DNA of 64,000 nt from Starkeya sp. ORNL1 (GCF_012971745.1 NZ_CP048834.1:4030001-4094000); one strand, 5' to 3'; shown: positions 16,115 to 25,006, numbered from the stretch's first letter. Numbers and translations are program-made. The notes: generated by a model from the letters alone, not told the origin.

Positions 16115-17110
16115 ATGACACATCTCACGCGACGCGACGCACTCAAATGGACGGCAGGCGGTCTGGCTGCGGCAGGAGGCATCATCGCCATGCCGTCCAT
16201 CTTGCGGGCCGCAGCCTACCCGACGCGGCCCATCAACGTCATCGTGCCCTTCGCCACTGGCGGCTACAATGATCGCCTGTCACGGGCTTTCGCCCCCTAT
16301 CTCGACAAGGAGCTCGGGCAGCCGACGGTCATCGTCAACAAGCCGGGCGCCGGAACCCAGCTCGGCAATTCCTACGCGCTGAACCAGCCCGCAGACGGCT
16401 ACAGCATCCTGTGCACCTCGGCCGCGCCCTACATTCCGCTGACCGTGCTGCTGCAGAACGCGCCGTACAAGTTCGAAGACTTCGCGATGATCAACCTGCC
16501 GTCGCGCGACTACACGCTGGCAGCGACCTCGTCCGACAGCGCGCTGAAGAGCTACAAGGAAGTCGTCGACAAGCTGAAGGCCGATCCGAGCAGCATCAGC
16601 ATCGGCGTGCAGCCGGCCTCGGCCGACTATGCCAATATGGTGCTGGCGATGCAGGCTGCCGGGATCGATATCACCAAGCTGCGCATCGTCACCTATGATG
16701 GCGGCGGTCCCGCCCGCAATGCGACCGCCGGCGCCCAGGTGGATGTCGGCTTCGTCGGTGCCGAAGGCTTCCTGCCGCTCAAGAGCAAGATCCGGCCGCT
16801 GGCGATGTTCGCGGCGGAAAAGGTCGAGTGGTATCCCGAAGCCCCGCTGATCGCCGAGAGCGGCCTCAAGACCGATTTCGTCGAAGGCTCCCAGCGCGGC
16901 TGGGCGGTGACCAGCAAGCTGAAGAACGAGCAGCCCGAGATCTACAAGTTCCTGGTTGCCGCGATCGAGCGCGCCAGCAAGAATCCCAAGGCGATCGAGG
17001 CCCTGAAGATGCAGGATCTTGCGACCACCTGGTACGGCCCGGAGGCTTCCGACAAGGCCTATCGCGACAACGCGGCCAAGATGGCCCGTTATGTCAATCT
17101 CCTGAAATAG
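16115..17110 (+). CDS. tctC: Tripartite tricarboxylate transporter substrate-binding protein
   Basis: A 331-residue periplasmic binding protein of the Bug/TctC family. The N-terminus carries a twin-arginine-type signal (TRRDALKWTAGG...AMPSILRAAA), then YPTRPINVIVPFATGG, the Bug signature strand, and PGAGTQLGNSYALNQPADGY. The second lobe (YDGGGPARNATAGAQVDVGF) is standard. ATG 16115 follows GGAGGAG by 5 bases; an upstream in-frame start at 16013 lies in the operator and gives no family match. It is followed by tctB and tctA, making a complete transporter. The ligand is probably a di- or tricarboxylate or hydroxy acid, judging from the divergent catabolic operon. Confidence 0.92.
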   Translation: MTHLTRRDALKWTAGGLAAAGGIIAMPSILRAAAYPTRPINVIVPFATGGYNDRLSRAFAPYLDKELGQPTVIVNKPGAGTQLGNSYALNQPADGYSILCTSAAPYIPLTVLLQNAPYKFEDFAMINLPSRDYTLAATSSDSALKSYKEVVDKLKADPSSISIGVQPASADYANMVLAMQAAGIDITKLRIVTYDGGGPARNATAGAQVDVGFVGAEGFLPLKSKIRPLAMFAAEKVEWYPEAPLIAESGLKTDFVEGSQRGWAVTSKLKNEQPEIYKFLVAAIERASKNPKAIEALKMQDLATTWYGPEASDKAYRDNAAKMARYVNLLK

Positions 17111-17180
17111 GCGCGTCCCGGCGCGGGCCGGCTTCGTGCTTGCCCGCGCCTCTTCTACTCTTGATCTCGAGGAGGCGACG

Positions 17181-17681
17181 ATGCGTATCGGTGGCCATTC
17201 CTATACCGTCGACTACGGCCATTTCGCCCTGCTTACCGTAATCGCCGGGGCGGTGATCTGGTATCTGCTGGATGCGCGCGGTGTTTCCACCAGCATCAAC
17301 AATCTGCTTCTGGTGCAGCCGACGGCGATATTCGCGCTGGTCATGTATTTGCTGATCATTCCGCAATGCTTCCAGAGGGAGACCGCGGAACCGGTGGTGC
17401 AGAAGCCGGAAGAGTACGATCCGCTGGCGCCGAAGCTGCCGACCGAGCGCTCCGACGTCATCCGCATGGGATTGCTGGGCCTTTCGCTGGGCGTGATGGT
17501 GTTCACGTTCAACACCATCGGTTTCGATGTCGCGATCTTCCTGTTCGCCGCTGCCGCCATGGCGATCTGCGGAGAGCGCCGGCCGGTCCGCCTGGTGCTG
17601 TACCCGCTCGCCGTCACGGTGGTGGCGATCTACGGCTTCCGCGCCCTGATTCCCTTCCCCATGTTCACCGTCATCCTCTGA
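17181..17681 (+). CDS. tctB: TctB family tripartite tricarboxylate transporter small subunit
   Basis: A 166-residue membrane protein with about four hydrophobic segments (HFALLTVIAGAVIWYLL, LVQPTAIFALVMYLLII, MGLLGLSLGVMVFTFN, and a C-terminal pair ending FRALIPFPMFTVIL). The terminal motif and size match TctB. ATG 17181 (MRIGGHSYTVDYG) has GAGGAG upstream. It sits 70 bases after tctC and 10 bases before tctA. A soluble linker of about 30 residues between helices 2 and 3 is Pro/Glu-rich, as usual. Confidence 0.88.
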   Translation: MRIGGHSYTVDYGHFALLTVIAGAVIWYLLDARGVSTSINNLLLVQPTAIFALVMYLLIIPQCFQRETAEPVVQKPEEYDPLAPKLPTERSDVIRMGLLGLSLGVMVFTFNTIGFDVAIFLFAAAAMAICGERRPVRLVLYPLAVTVVAIYGFRALIPFPMFTVIL

Positions 17682-17691
17682 GGGCACGAAA

Positions 17692-19251
17692 ATGCTTGAT
17701 GTTTCTGCCTTCCAGGAAGCTCTCGGCATCATGTTCACTTCCGCCGGGTCCTGGGGATGGATCGTGCCCGGCCTTATCGTCGGCCTGGTCTTCAGCGCCA
17801 TTCCCGGCATCTCGATCACCATGGCGATGGCGATCGTGCTGCCGATGTCGCTCTACATGGATTTCTTTTCCGCCATCGTCTTCCTGACGTCGGTCTATAC
17901 CGGCGCCGGCTTCGGTGGATCCGTGCCGGCCATCCTGATGAATATTCCCGGCTCGCCATCCTCGTTTGCCACCACCTTCGACGGCTACGCCATGTCGAAG
18001 AAGGGCGAGCACAACGAGGCGCTCGGTTATGCGCTGTTCGCCTCCACCATCTGCGGCATCCTCGGCTATGTGCTCTTGCTGCTGGTGGTGGAGCCGATGG
18101 CCAACATCGTGCTACGCATCGGGCCGCTGGAAATGTTCGCGGTGGCGATCTGGGGCATGCTGCTGCTCGGCTCGCTGGGTTCCAAATACCTCACGCGCGG
18201 CTTGCTGGCCGCGGCCTTCGGCATCCTGCTCGGCACCGTCGGCATGAACACTGCCGGCTTTACGCGCGGCACCATGGGGCTGCCGGAACTGCTGGACGGC
18301 ATCGCGCCGATCCCGGCGATGATCGGCCTCCTCGCGGCGGGCCAGCTGCTTACGCTTGCCGGCAAGGACTACATTCTCGATGCCGAGAGCGCGCGCGAGG
18401 TGAGCGTGCGCAAGATCCTCATCGGCTGCTGGGGCACGCTGAAATATCCCGGCGTGCTGATCCGCGGGTCGATCATCGGCATCATCATCGGCGCGGTGCC
18501 GGGAGTCGGCTCCTCGATCGGCAACCTCATCGCCTATGCCGAGACCAAGCGCACCGCCAAGGACAGCGCCACCTTCGGCAAGGGCAATCCGAAGGGCGTC
18601 ATCGCCGCGGAATCCGCGGTGGCCAGCGCCGAGGGCGGCTCGATGGCGACGATGCTGGCGCTCGGCATCCCCGGCGGCGGTGCCACCGCGATCCTGATCG
18701 CGGCCTTCATGATGCACAACATCGTGCCGGGCCCGAACTTCATCGAAACCCAGAAGCCGATGGTCTATGCCATCATCCTCAACAACATCGTGCAGGCCAT
18801 CGTGCTGCTGGCGGTCGGCATCGGCTTCATCTATGTCGCCAGCAATATCGTGCGGGTGCGCACGCGCTACATACTACCGGCGATCCTGGTGATCGCGACG
18901 CTCGGCACCTATGCCGTCACCGGCGAGACGGCGGGTCCAATCACGCTGTTCGTCTTCGCGCTGCTCGGCTTCGCTTTGGTGCGCTACGAATATCCGATCT
19001 CGGCGGTGGTGGTCGGCATCCTGCTCGGCCGCATGCTGGAGACCGAGTTCCTGCGCTCTTATCAGCTCAGTGGCGGCAATCCGCTCTACATCCTGAATCG
19101 GCCCGGGGCGATGGGGATCGTCGCGGTAATGCTGCTGTCGCTGCTGATGACCGCCTGGGGCAAGCGCAAGCAGGCCAGGGCGGAAGCCGCGGAGGAAGCG
19201 GCGATCGAGCGCCTGCACCAGGAAGAGATGGCACGCGGCCATAAGGTCTGA
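17692..19251 (+). CDS. tctA: TctA family tripartite tricarboxylate transporter large subunit
   Basis: A 519-residue inner-membrane protein with about 12 transmembrane segments. TctA signatures are clear: IVPGLIVGLVFSAIPGISITMAMA, TGAGFGGSVPAILMNIPGSPSSF, the duplicated GAVPGVGSSIGNLIAYAETKR and AEGGSMATMLALGIPGGGATAI. It works with TctB and the TctC binding protein as a secondary, gradient-driven importer of tri/dicarboxylates. The charged C-terminal tail (KRKQARAEAAEEAAIE) is cytoplasmic. It ends the tctCBA operon and is followed by a hairpin at 19292. Confidence 0.95.
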   Translation: MLDVSAFQEALGIMFTSAGSWGWIVPGLIVGLVFSAIPGISITMAMAIVLPMSLYMDFFSAIVFLTSVYTGAGFGGSVPAILMNIPGSPSSFATTFDGYAMSKKGEHNEALGYALFASTICGILGYVLLLLVVEPMANIVLRIGPLEMFAVAIWGMLLLGSLGSKYLTRGLLAAAFGILLGTVGMNTAGFTRGTMGLPELLDGIAPIPAMIGLLAAGQLLTLAGKDYILDAESAREVSVRKILIGCWGTLKYPGVLIRGSIIGIIIGAVPGVGSSIGNLIAYAETKRTAKDSATFGKGNPKGVIAAESAVASAEGGSMATMLALGIPGGGATAILIAAFMMHNIVPGPNFIETQKPMVYAIILNNIVQAIVLLAVGIGFIYVASNIVRVRTRYILPAILVIATLGTYAVTGETAGPITLFVFALLGFALVRYEYPISAVVVGILLGRMLETEFLRSYQLSGGNPLYILNRPGAMGIVAVMLLSLLMTAWGKRKQARAEAAEEAAIERLHQEEMARGHKV

Positions 19252-19291
19252 GCTTCGAAAAGCCGGCGCGCATGTCGCGTGGTACGACCAA

Positions 19292-19316
19292 AATGCCCGG
19301 GCTTGTCCCGGGCATT
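19292..19316. terminator. Hairpin terminator/REP unit between convergent genes
   Basis: Perfect 10-base arms AATGCCCGGG (19292-19301) and CCCGGGCATT (19307-19316) with a 5-base loop CTTGT. It lies between tctA and the convergent hydratase gene and has the same CCCGGGCTTGTCCCGGG core as the repeats near 10.6 and 50.4 kb. Confidence 0.65.
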
Positions 19317-19347
19317 CACGTTGGTGCGTGGTGGATGCGACGGACGC

Positions 19348-20124
19348 TCAGCGCCAGCGGCTGAAGTCGGGTTTGCGTTTCTCCAGGAATGCGGCGGCGC
19401 CTTCGGCCTGCTCGCCGGTCTCGTAATAGTCCGGCTTCAACTGGCGGACGAAGTCGTTCATGTCGAGCGCCAGGATCGGTTCCATCTGCTGCCGGAACGA
19501 CGCCTTTATCAGCCGCAGGCAGGTCGGGCTGAGCGCCAGCATGTCGTCGGCGAAGCGTCGCACCTCGGCATCGAGCTCGGCATACGGCACGACGGCATTG
19601 ATCAGGCCCCAGTCGAGCATCTGACGCGCCGAATAGCGGCGACAGGTCAGCCACATCTCGCGTGCCCGCTTGTGACCGATGATGTTCGCTGCATGGCTGA
19701 CGATGTGGCCGCTGGCGGGAGAGCCGACCCTCGGCCCGTTCTGGCCGAAGACGGCGTGCTCGGCGGCAACCGTGATGTCGCAGAAATACTGGAGATGATT
19801 CCCGCCGCCGATCGCGTAGCCGTTCACTCTGGCGATCACCGGCTTGGAGCAGTTGACGATCTGGCGCCCGAGCTCGTAGCGCACCCCATTGAGGCCGCCC
19901 GTCGCCTCCCAGTTCACGTCGCCGCCGGCGCAGAAGGCGCGCTCGCCCGCGCCGGTCAGAACCAGCACGCCGATCCGCCGGTCGGCCTCGGCGGTGTCGA
20001 TGGCATGTTCGATTTCGTCCAGCGTGTCCTGGGTGAAGGCATTCAGCACCTGAGGCCGGTTGATGGTGACCCGCGCCACTCCGTCCTCGATGTCGTAGAG
20101 AATGTCCTTGTAGCGGCTGGTCAT
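19348..20124 (-). CDS. Enoyl-CoA hydratase/isomerase family protein (BadI/MenB-like)
   Basis: A 258-residue crotonase. Motifs: VARVTINRPQVLNAF, GAGERAFCAGGDVNW (oxyanion hole), NGYAIGGGNHLQYFCDIT, FGQNGPRVGSPASGHIVSHAANIIGHKRAREMW and CRRYSARQMLDWGLINAVVP. The GQ.GP..GS and GHKRAREMW blocks are typical of MenB and of BadI, the ring-cleaving 2-ketocyclohexanecarboxyl-CoA hydrolase. ATG 20124 is preferred to 20196, whose extra residues are Arg/Pro-rich. It lies 143 bases after the rhodanese gene on the same strand. Menaquinone synthesis is unlikely with no other men genes nearby; a ring-opening CoA-thioester hydrolase is possible. Confidence 0.85.
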   Translation of the reverse strand: MTSRYKDILYDIEDGVARVTINRPQVLNAFTQDTLDEIEHAIDTAEADRRIGVLVLTGAGERAFCAGGDVNWEATGGLNGVRYELGRQIVNCSKPVIARVNGYAIGGGNHLQYFCDITVAAEHAVFGQNGPRVGSPASGHIVSHAANIIGHKRAREMWLTCRRYSARQMLDWGLINAVVPYAELDAEVRRFADDMLALSPTCLRLIKASFRQQMEPILALDMNDFVRQLKPDYYETGEQAEGAAAFLEKRKPDFSRWR

Positions 20125-20267
20125 CGCGCTCGGCCTCCTGTGCCGGCGCCGCTGCGAAGCCGCCGGGTTGAGGGGCGACGACGGCGCCTCACCCACTATA
20201 TCCGACAGTGGCGGGGCACCGGGCGGCGATTTCGGCGTTCACGAGGCTCTCATCCCATCCGGGACGA

Positions 20268-21869
20268 TCAAGCGTTGGCCAGATCGACCGCGCCGAACGC
20301 TGCGCGCTCATCTGCGTCGAGCTGGGCGATGAGACCCATCTCCCAGGCGAGATATTGCAGCGACGCCTCGCGATTGCCGTCGTGCCGGTCATGGACGAAC
20401 CATACCCGGTCGCTCGCCTGTTCCCGCGTCAGGGTGCGCGGCTCACTTTCGATGACCCATCCGGCCTCGGCGCAGGCATCAAGGCTCGCTGCCAGCCAGT
20501 GCACCGCGATCCCGTCCTGCGCCAGATCGATCGTTGCCGCCGCGACGGCATCGGCCTCCTCGGCATGCAGCACCACTGCGCGCGTGCCGGCGGGCAGCGT
20601 TGCGGGCAAGTCCGCGCGGCTGATCCAATGCGCGCCTTCAAGCCGGCGTGCCTCCCAGGCCTGCGACGGGCGCAGATCCAAAAGAGCGGCTCCCGCCTCC
20701 ACGTGGCGCAGCGCCTCCCCGGCTGTCATCGCCGGCGGCGCTTCAGGATGGCGAAGCGTGGTTGTGCGGTTCTGCGGCAGCGCGGCCTGCGGCTCGTCGT
20801 CGAGGACAAGGATATGCGGCTCGAAGCCGAGCGCGCGCAGGAACAGCGCCGTTAGTGCGGCGCGCAGGCCGGTGTCGTCGACGAGGATCAGCCGCGCGTG
20901 CCGCACGCCGACATACTGGTCGGTGGCCTGCACCAATTGCCCCGCCAATACCGGCACGGCGGCGCGACAGGGGCGCTCGGAGCGCTCGTGCGCGCTGCGC
21001 AGGTCGAACAGGTAGCTGGTCTGCTTGCGGTCATCGAGCATCGCGGCGGCGTCGGTCGCCGAGATCCGCGCCAGCTCGTTGCGGGCGATCAGGGTCTCGG
21101 CACGGGCGCGGCTGGCTTGCCGCGCTTGCGGATCGAGCAGGGGAAGCTCATCAGGCAGCTTGTTGGGATCCGCACCGCGATCGAGCGGGAAGCCGGCGAG
21201 CGCCCAGCCCTGCGTGCCGTTTTCCAGTGCCAGCACCGGGTTGCGTATGCCTGCGGCCCGCAGGCCGAGCGCACCGATAATGCCGCGGGTGCGGCCGGCG
21301 CAGGTGATGACGACCGGCACCGCCTCGTCCGGCACCACGGCGGCGAAGCGATGGGCGAGCTCGCCATTGGGCAGGCACCGTGCGCCCTCGATCCGCATCT
21401 TGGCGAACTCGGCCGGCGGGCGGGCGTCGAAGAACAGGTGCTCGCGCCCTTCCCGCTGCCATTGGCGCAGCGTCGCGGCATCGATGGTCCGCGGATGGTG
21501 CGTGTGCTCGAGCATTTCGCCGAGCGTCTTGCTCGGCACGTTCACGCCGGCGAACACGCCGTATCCCGCCGCCGCCCAGGCCGGCATGCCGCCCTCGATG
21601 AGGCTCACATCGGTGTAGCCGCATGCCGCGAGCCGCTCCGCCGCACGCGCGGCGACACCATCGCCGTCGTCGATGAGCAGCACCGCCGCATCGGCACGCG
21701 GGACGAGGGCAATTGTCAACACTTCGAGCCGGCTATACGGGCACGGCACGGCGAAGAGCGGGTGCCCTTCGCCGAAAGCGGCGGGTTCGCGAACGTCGAG
21801 GAAGGCGATCTCCCGGCCGGCGTGCAGACGCTGCTTCGCGGCTGCCGCAGTGAGGCTGCGTGCACTCAT
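20268..21869 (-). CDS. Rhodanese-like protein with four rhodanese domains
   Basis: A 533-residue cytoplasmic protein made of four rhodanese homology domains, beginning near residues 1 (FLDVREPAAF), 125 (FFDARPPAEF), 270 (FDLRSAHERSER) and 395 (LDLRPSQAWEARR). Only the second carries the sulfur-accepting Cys loop (VVITCAGRTRG); the equivalent loops of the other three (LLIDDGDG, LVDDTGLR, VLHAEEAD) lack Cys. Such proteins are sulfurtransferases or sulfide/persulfide carriers. The ATG overlaps the hydrolase stop (ATGA), so the pair is translationally coupled. Its link to a dehalogenase-like enzyme is unexplained. Confidence 0.88.
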   Translation of the reverse strand: MSARSLTAAAAKQRLHAGREIAFLDVREPAAFGEGHPLFAVPCPYSRLEVLTIALVPRADAAVLLIDDGDGVAARAAERLAACGYTDVSLIEGGMPAWAAAGYGVFAGVNVPSKTLGEMLEHTHHPRTIDAATLRQWQREGREHLFFDARPPAEFAKMRIEGARCLPNGELAHRFAAVVPDEAVPVVITCAGRTRGIIGALGLRAAGIRNPVLALENGTQGWALAGFPLDRGADPNKLPDELPLLDPQARQASRARAETLIARNELARISATDAAAMLDDRKQTSYLFDLRSAHERSERPCRAAVPVLAGQLVQATDQYVGVRHARLILVDDTGLRAALTALFLRALGFEPHILVLDDEPQAALPQNRTTTLRHPEAPPAMTAGEALRHVEAGAALLDLRPSQAWEARRLEGAHWISRADLPATLPAGTRAVVLHAEEADAVAAATIDLAQDGIAVHWLAASLDACAEAGWVIESEPRTLTREQASDRVWFVHDRHDGNREASLQYLAWEMGLIAQLDADERAAFGAVDLANA

Positions 21870-22795
21870 GTGACGGGTTCGCCGCGGAAGAAGCGATAGA
21901 AGGCGGCATAGATGAGATCCGGCCGGTGCTCGGCCGGATAATGGCCGGTCGGAACGGAGAAGCCGACGAGGTCATCGGCCCATTCCGCCCATGCCTCGAC
22001 CGGCTTGAAATGCCGCCCGCAATGGCTGTTGTCGCCCCAGATGACGAGGGTCGGACAGGCGATCTTGCGCTTGCCATATTCGGCGGTGTCCATGTCGAGA
22101 TCGACGGTCACCGTGGCGCGGTAATCCTCGCACACCGCGTGGATCTGCTCGGGCGTCGCGCAGCGAATATACTCAGCCATCGCCTCAGGCGTGAATATCT
22201 CCAGGCCAACGCCCTTCTTGTTCAGCTTATAACGCATGTAATAATCAAGATCGGCGCAGATGAGCTTTTCCGGGAATGGCGCCTTCTGCGCCATGAAGAA
22301 CCAGTGATAGCTTTCTCGCGCCCAACCGAGCGTGATGTTGTTCAGGACATGGTGGGTCGGGACTATGTCCAGCGCGGCAAGCCCGGTGACGCGCTCAGGC
22401 CGGTCGAGCGCCATGCGGAAGCCGACGCGGGCTCCGCGATCATGGCCGGCGACGCCGAACTGGTGGTGCCCCAGCGCGTCCATCACATCGAACGCATCCT
22501 CGCCGAGGGCGCGGAACGAATAGCCGGAATGGTCCTCGCCGCCATCGGGCTTCGAGCTGTCGCCATAGCCGCGCATGTCGATGGCGACGACCGAGAAGTC
22601 ACGGGCCAGCGAGGGCGCAATCTTGTGCCAGCTCACCAGCGAGAGCGGGTTGCCGTGGATCAGCAGCAGAGGCGGTCCCTCGCCGGCGGTTGCGACATTG
22701 ATCTCGGCACCGCGGGTCTGGATGCGTTGCCAGGTGAAGCCTTCCATCAGGCTGCGGGATTCAACGAGTTCCGGAATTGCGCCGTCGACGAGCAT
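21866..22795 (-). CDS. Alpha/beta hydrolase, fluoroacetate dehalogenase-like
   Basis: A 309-residue hydrolase. Residues of the fluoroacetate dehalogenase (EC 3.8.1.3) site can be placed: nucleophile Asp119 in GHDRGARVGFRMALDRPERV, carboxylate-binding Arg120 and Arg123, halide-pocket His164-Trp165 (SYHWFFMAQKAPFPE) and Tyr225 (CEDYRA), and His285 in GHYPAEH. The oxyanion hole is LIHGNP. The cap segment LDYYMRYKLNKKG also matches the family. ATG 22795 follows a perfect AAGGAGG site. The real substrate could be another haloacid or an ester. A variant of the shared GntR operator lies upstream at 22846-22857. Confidence 0.82.
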   Translation of the reverse strand: MLVDGAIPELVESRSLMEGFTWQRIQTRGAEINVATAGEGPPLLLIHGNPLSLVSWHKIAPSLARDFSVVAIDMRGYGDSSKPDGGEDHSGYSFRALGEDAFDVMDALGHHQFGVAGHDRGARVGFRMALDRPERVTGLAALDIVPTHHVLNNITLGWARESYHWFFMAQKAPFPEKLICADLDYYMRYKLNKKGVGLEIFTPEAMAEYIRCATPEQIHAVCEDYRATVTVDLDMDTAEYGKRKIACPTLVIWGDNSHCGRHFKPVEAWAEWADDLVGFSVPTGHYPAEHRPDLIYAAFYRFFRGEPVT

Positions 22796-22845
22796 CGATT
22801 TCCTCCTTAAGCAGGCTTGGCCATATTTATCGTATATTTCTGCCA

Positions 22846-22857
22846 ACTGTCGACAAT
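22846..22857. promoter_or_regulatory. GntR-type operator variant ACTGTCGACAAT
   Basis: One base different from the site at 8562-8573 (A to G), giving a more symmetrical TTGTCGACA core. It lies about 50-62 bases upstream of the dehalogenase-like start, in the position of a promoter; TTGGCA and TAAATA-like hexamers follow on the minus strand. Confidence 0.55.
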
Positions 22858-22929
22858 TCATTTGACGAAACGTGCGATGGCTTCTTCCGGCCTTTCGACG
22901 AATTTCATGGGGTGGCGAGCAAACGCGCT

Positions 22930-23838
22930 CTACGGTACCAGGTCCGGCGAGCGTGTCGTCGCGCTCGTCACGAGATCGAGGAACGCCTGCGCCGCCTTGG
23001 TGGCGTAGCGCTCCTTGTGACGCAGAGCGAGAAATCGGCGCGGCGGGATCGGGAAGTCGATGGCCGCCATGGTGCCGGCCCGGATCGACCCCTCGACGAC
23101 GCGCCGGGAGATCACCGTCGCGCCGCTGCCGGCCTCGACAGCGGCGCGCACGGCCTCGTTCGAAGGATATTCCAGCGCGACATTGAGTTCGCCGGTCGGT
23201 AAGCCGATGGCCTGCAGGTGGGCTTCGAAGAAGGAACGTGTGCCCGATCCCGGCTCGCGCAGCACCCAGGGGCCCATTTTGAGCTGCTCGGCGCCACGCG
23301 GCGCCTGCCACGCCCACGGGTGGATCACCGGCGCGACGAGCACCATGTCGTCTTCCGCCACCGGCATGGCGGCAAGCGCTGGGTCGTCGACCGCGCCCTC
23401 GACGAAGCCGAGATCGGCGCCACCGTCGTGGATGCGCCCGGCGACGAAGTCGCTGTTGCCGATGGCGAGGCTCACCGCGATCCCGGGATAGAGAACGCGG
23501 TAGCGCTCGATCAGGCCGGGAAGCCAATAATTTGCCACGGTCTGGCTGCCGGCCAGGCTCAATGAGCCGTGCTCCAGTCCGGCGAGGTCGGTAAGGACCT
23601 TCTCGGCTGCGGCCGCCTGGGCCAGCACCGCCCTCGCCTCGGCGAGGAACAGCCGGCCGGCTTCGGTCAGGACGATGCGGCGGCCCACCCGATCGAACAA
23701 GCGGGCAGCGTAGCGGGCTTCGAGCGTGGCAATGGCCGCGCTCGTGGCCGATTGGGTGAGGTTCAGTTCGCGCGCGCCCTGTGTCAGGTGCTCGCGTTCG
23801 GCAACGGCGACGAAGATGCGCAGCTGTTCCAGCGTCAT
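22930..23838 (-). CDS. LysR family transcriptional regulator
   Basis: About 302 residues: N-terminal winged helix-turn-helix (LEQLRIFVAVAEREHLTQGARELNLTQSATS) and a two-lobed effector domain (YWLPGLIERYRVLYPGIAVSL, GADLGFVEGAV). It resembles the CysL/CbbR-like group that is often encoded next to YeiH-type transporters. ATG 23838 is preferred to TTG 23844. It lies 7 bases after the YeiH gene, so it is co-transcribed with its likely target. A T-N11-A dyad upstream of that operon (24946-24970) is a candidate binding site. Confidence 0.92.
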   Translation of the reverse strand: MTLEQLRIFVAVAEREHLTQGARELNLTQSATSAAIATLEARYAARLFDRVGRRIVLTEAGRLFLAEARAVLAQAAAAEKVLTDLAGLEHGSLSLAGSQTVANYWLPGLIERYRVLYPGIAVSLAIGNSDFVAGRIHDGGADLGFVEGAVDDPALAAMPVAEDDMVLVAPVIHPWAWQAPRGAEQLKMGPWVLREPGSGTRSFFEAHLQAIGLPTGELNVALEYPSNEAVRAAVEAGSGATVISRRVVEGSIRAGTMAAIDFPIPPRRFLALRHKERYATKAAQAFLDLVTSATTRSPDLVP

Positions 23839-23845
23839 GCTCAAC

Positions 23846-24874
23846 TCATGCGGTCATCTTCACCAGCAGCAGGCTGAAGGTGCCGATGAAGATGAACGCC
23901 GCCAGGCCAAGCAGGAAGGGCTTGCGTCCCTTTGCACATAATTTGGCGATGTCGGTCTCGAGACCCATGGCTGCCAGCGCCATCGACAGCAGGAACGTCG
24001 TGGCGATCACCAGCGCGGCCTTGGCGTCCGGCGGAATGGGAACCGCGCTGTTGACGGCGACCAATGCGAGAAAGCCCAGCACGAACCATGGGATTGGCGG
24101 CTTCGCCTGTCCCGCTCCCTGCGGGGCGCGCCGGCTGGCCAGCAGGCCGAGCGCGAGCACCACCGGCGCCAGCATCATGACCCGCGACAGCTTGGCGATA
24201 GTGCCGAACTCGCCGGCCGACTGGCCGTCCTGATAGGCTGCCGCCACCACCTGCGCGATCTCGTGGATCGAGGCGCCGGCCCAGAGACCGTAGGCATGCG
24301 GCGTCAGGTGCAACAGGCCCGGGAGCAGCGGGTACAGGAACATCGCGACGGAGCCGAATACGGTGACGCAGGCAACCGCATAGGCGACGTCTTCATCGTG
24401 AGCCCGCGTTACCGTGTTGGCCGCAATCACGGCGGACGCGCCGCAGATCGAGGTGCCCGCGGCGATCAGCTCGGCGAGCTTGGGCTCGACGCCGATCACT
24501 CGGCCGAGCCAGATGGTGAAGCAGAAGGTGGCGAGGAGGGTGAGCGCGATGATGGCAATGCCGGTGGCGCCGACCTCGATCACCTGTGCCGCGGTGAGCT
24601 GAAGTCCAAGCAGCGCGATCGCGAAGCGCAGGATGCGGCGAAGCGAGAATTTGACCCCTGCCGTCGCTTGAGCCGGCATGCCGACAATGTTGCGGACGGC
24701 GACGCCGATCGTGATGGCGAGGATCATCGGGCTGAGCACGCCGACCATCGGTATCTGCCGGAGGCCGAATGCGGCCGCCGCGATTGTCGCCGCGAGCACC
24801 AGACCCGGCCAGATGCCATTCCGCGATGCCTTTGCTGCACTATCGCTGTGGGCGAACTCGGACTGCGCGACCAT
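23846..24874 (-). CDS. YeiH-family putative sulfate exporter (UPF0324)
   Basis: A 342-residue membrane protein with about 9-10 hydrophobic segments. Family motifs: [78 protein letters not shown] and FAKL-type [13 protein letters not shown]. YeiH proteins are annotated as putative sulfate exporters, with no settled substrate. ATG 24874 is chosen because AGGAGGTGTGG precedes it; an upstream start at 24904 would lack this site. It forms an operon with the LysR gene. Confidence 0.88.
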   Translation of the reverse strand: MVAQSEFAHSDSAAKASRNGIWPGLVLAATIAAAAFGLRQIPMVGVLSPMILAITIGVAVRNIVGMPAQATAGVKFSLRRILRFAIALLGLQLTAAQVIEVGATGIAIIALTLLATFCFTIWLGRVIGVEPKLAELIAAGTSICGASAVIAANTVTRAHDEDVAYAVACVTVFGSVAMFLYPLLPGLLHLTPHAYGLWAGASIHEIAQVVAAAYQDGQSAGEFGTIAKLSRVMMLAPVVLALGLLASRRAPQGAGQAKPPIPWFVLGFLALVAVNSAVPIPPDAKAALVIATTFLLSMALAAMGLETDIAKLCAKGRKPFLLGLAAFIFIGTFSLLLVKMTA

Positions 24875-24945
24875 GTCCACACCTCCTGGATGACAATCTT
24901 TCATCGCAGCAAGTGATCAATCGATCCAACGCATTATATCGCACG

Positions 24946-24970
24946 AATCGTTCGACTAAATCGAATGATT
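24946..24970. promoter_or_regulatory. LysR-type dyad upstream of the YeiH-LysR operon
   Basis: Inverted repeat AATCGTTCGA - CTAAA - TCGAATGATT (24946-24955 and 24961-24970) with one mismatch. The inner TTCGA-N5-TCGAA fits the T-N11-A LysR box. It lies about 70-95 bases before the YeiH start in an otherwise empty gap (24875-25006). Confidence 0.55.
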
Positions 24971-25006
24971 AGTGCGCGCCGATGTGCCGGGTTGCCCGTA
25001 GCCCTG

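Noticed and set aside
21714..21726. Another TTGTCAACA-like match to the GntR operator motif
   Set aside because: It lies inside the rhodanese coding region, not in a promoter, so it is treated as a chance match.
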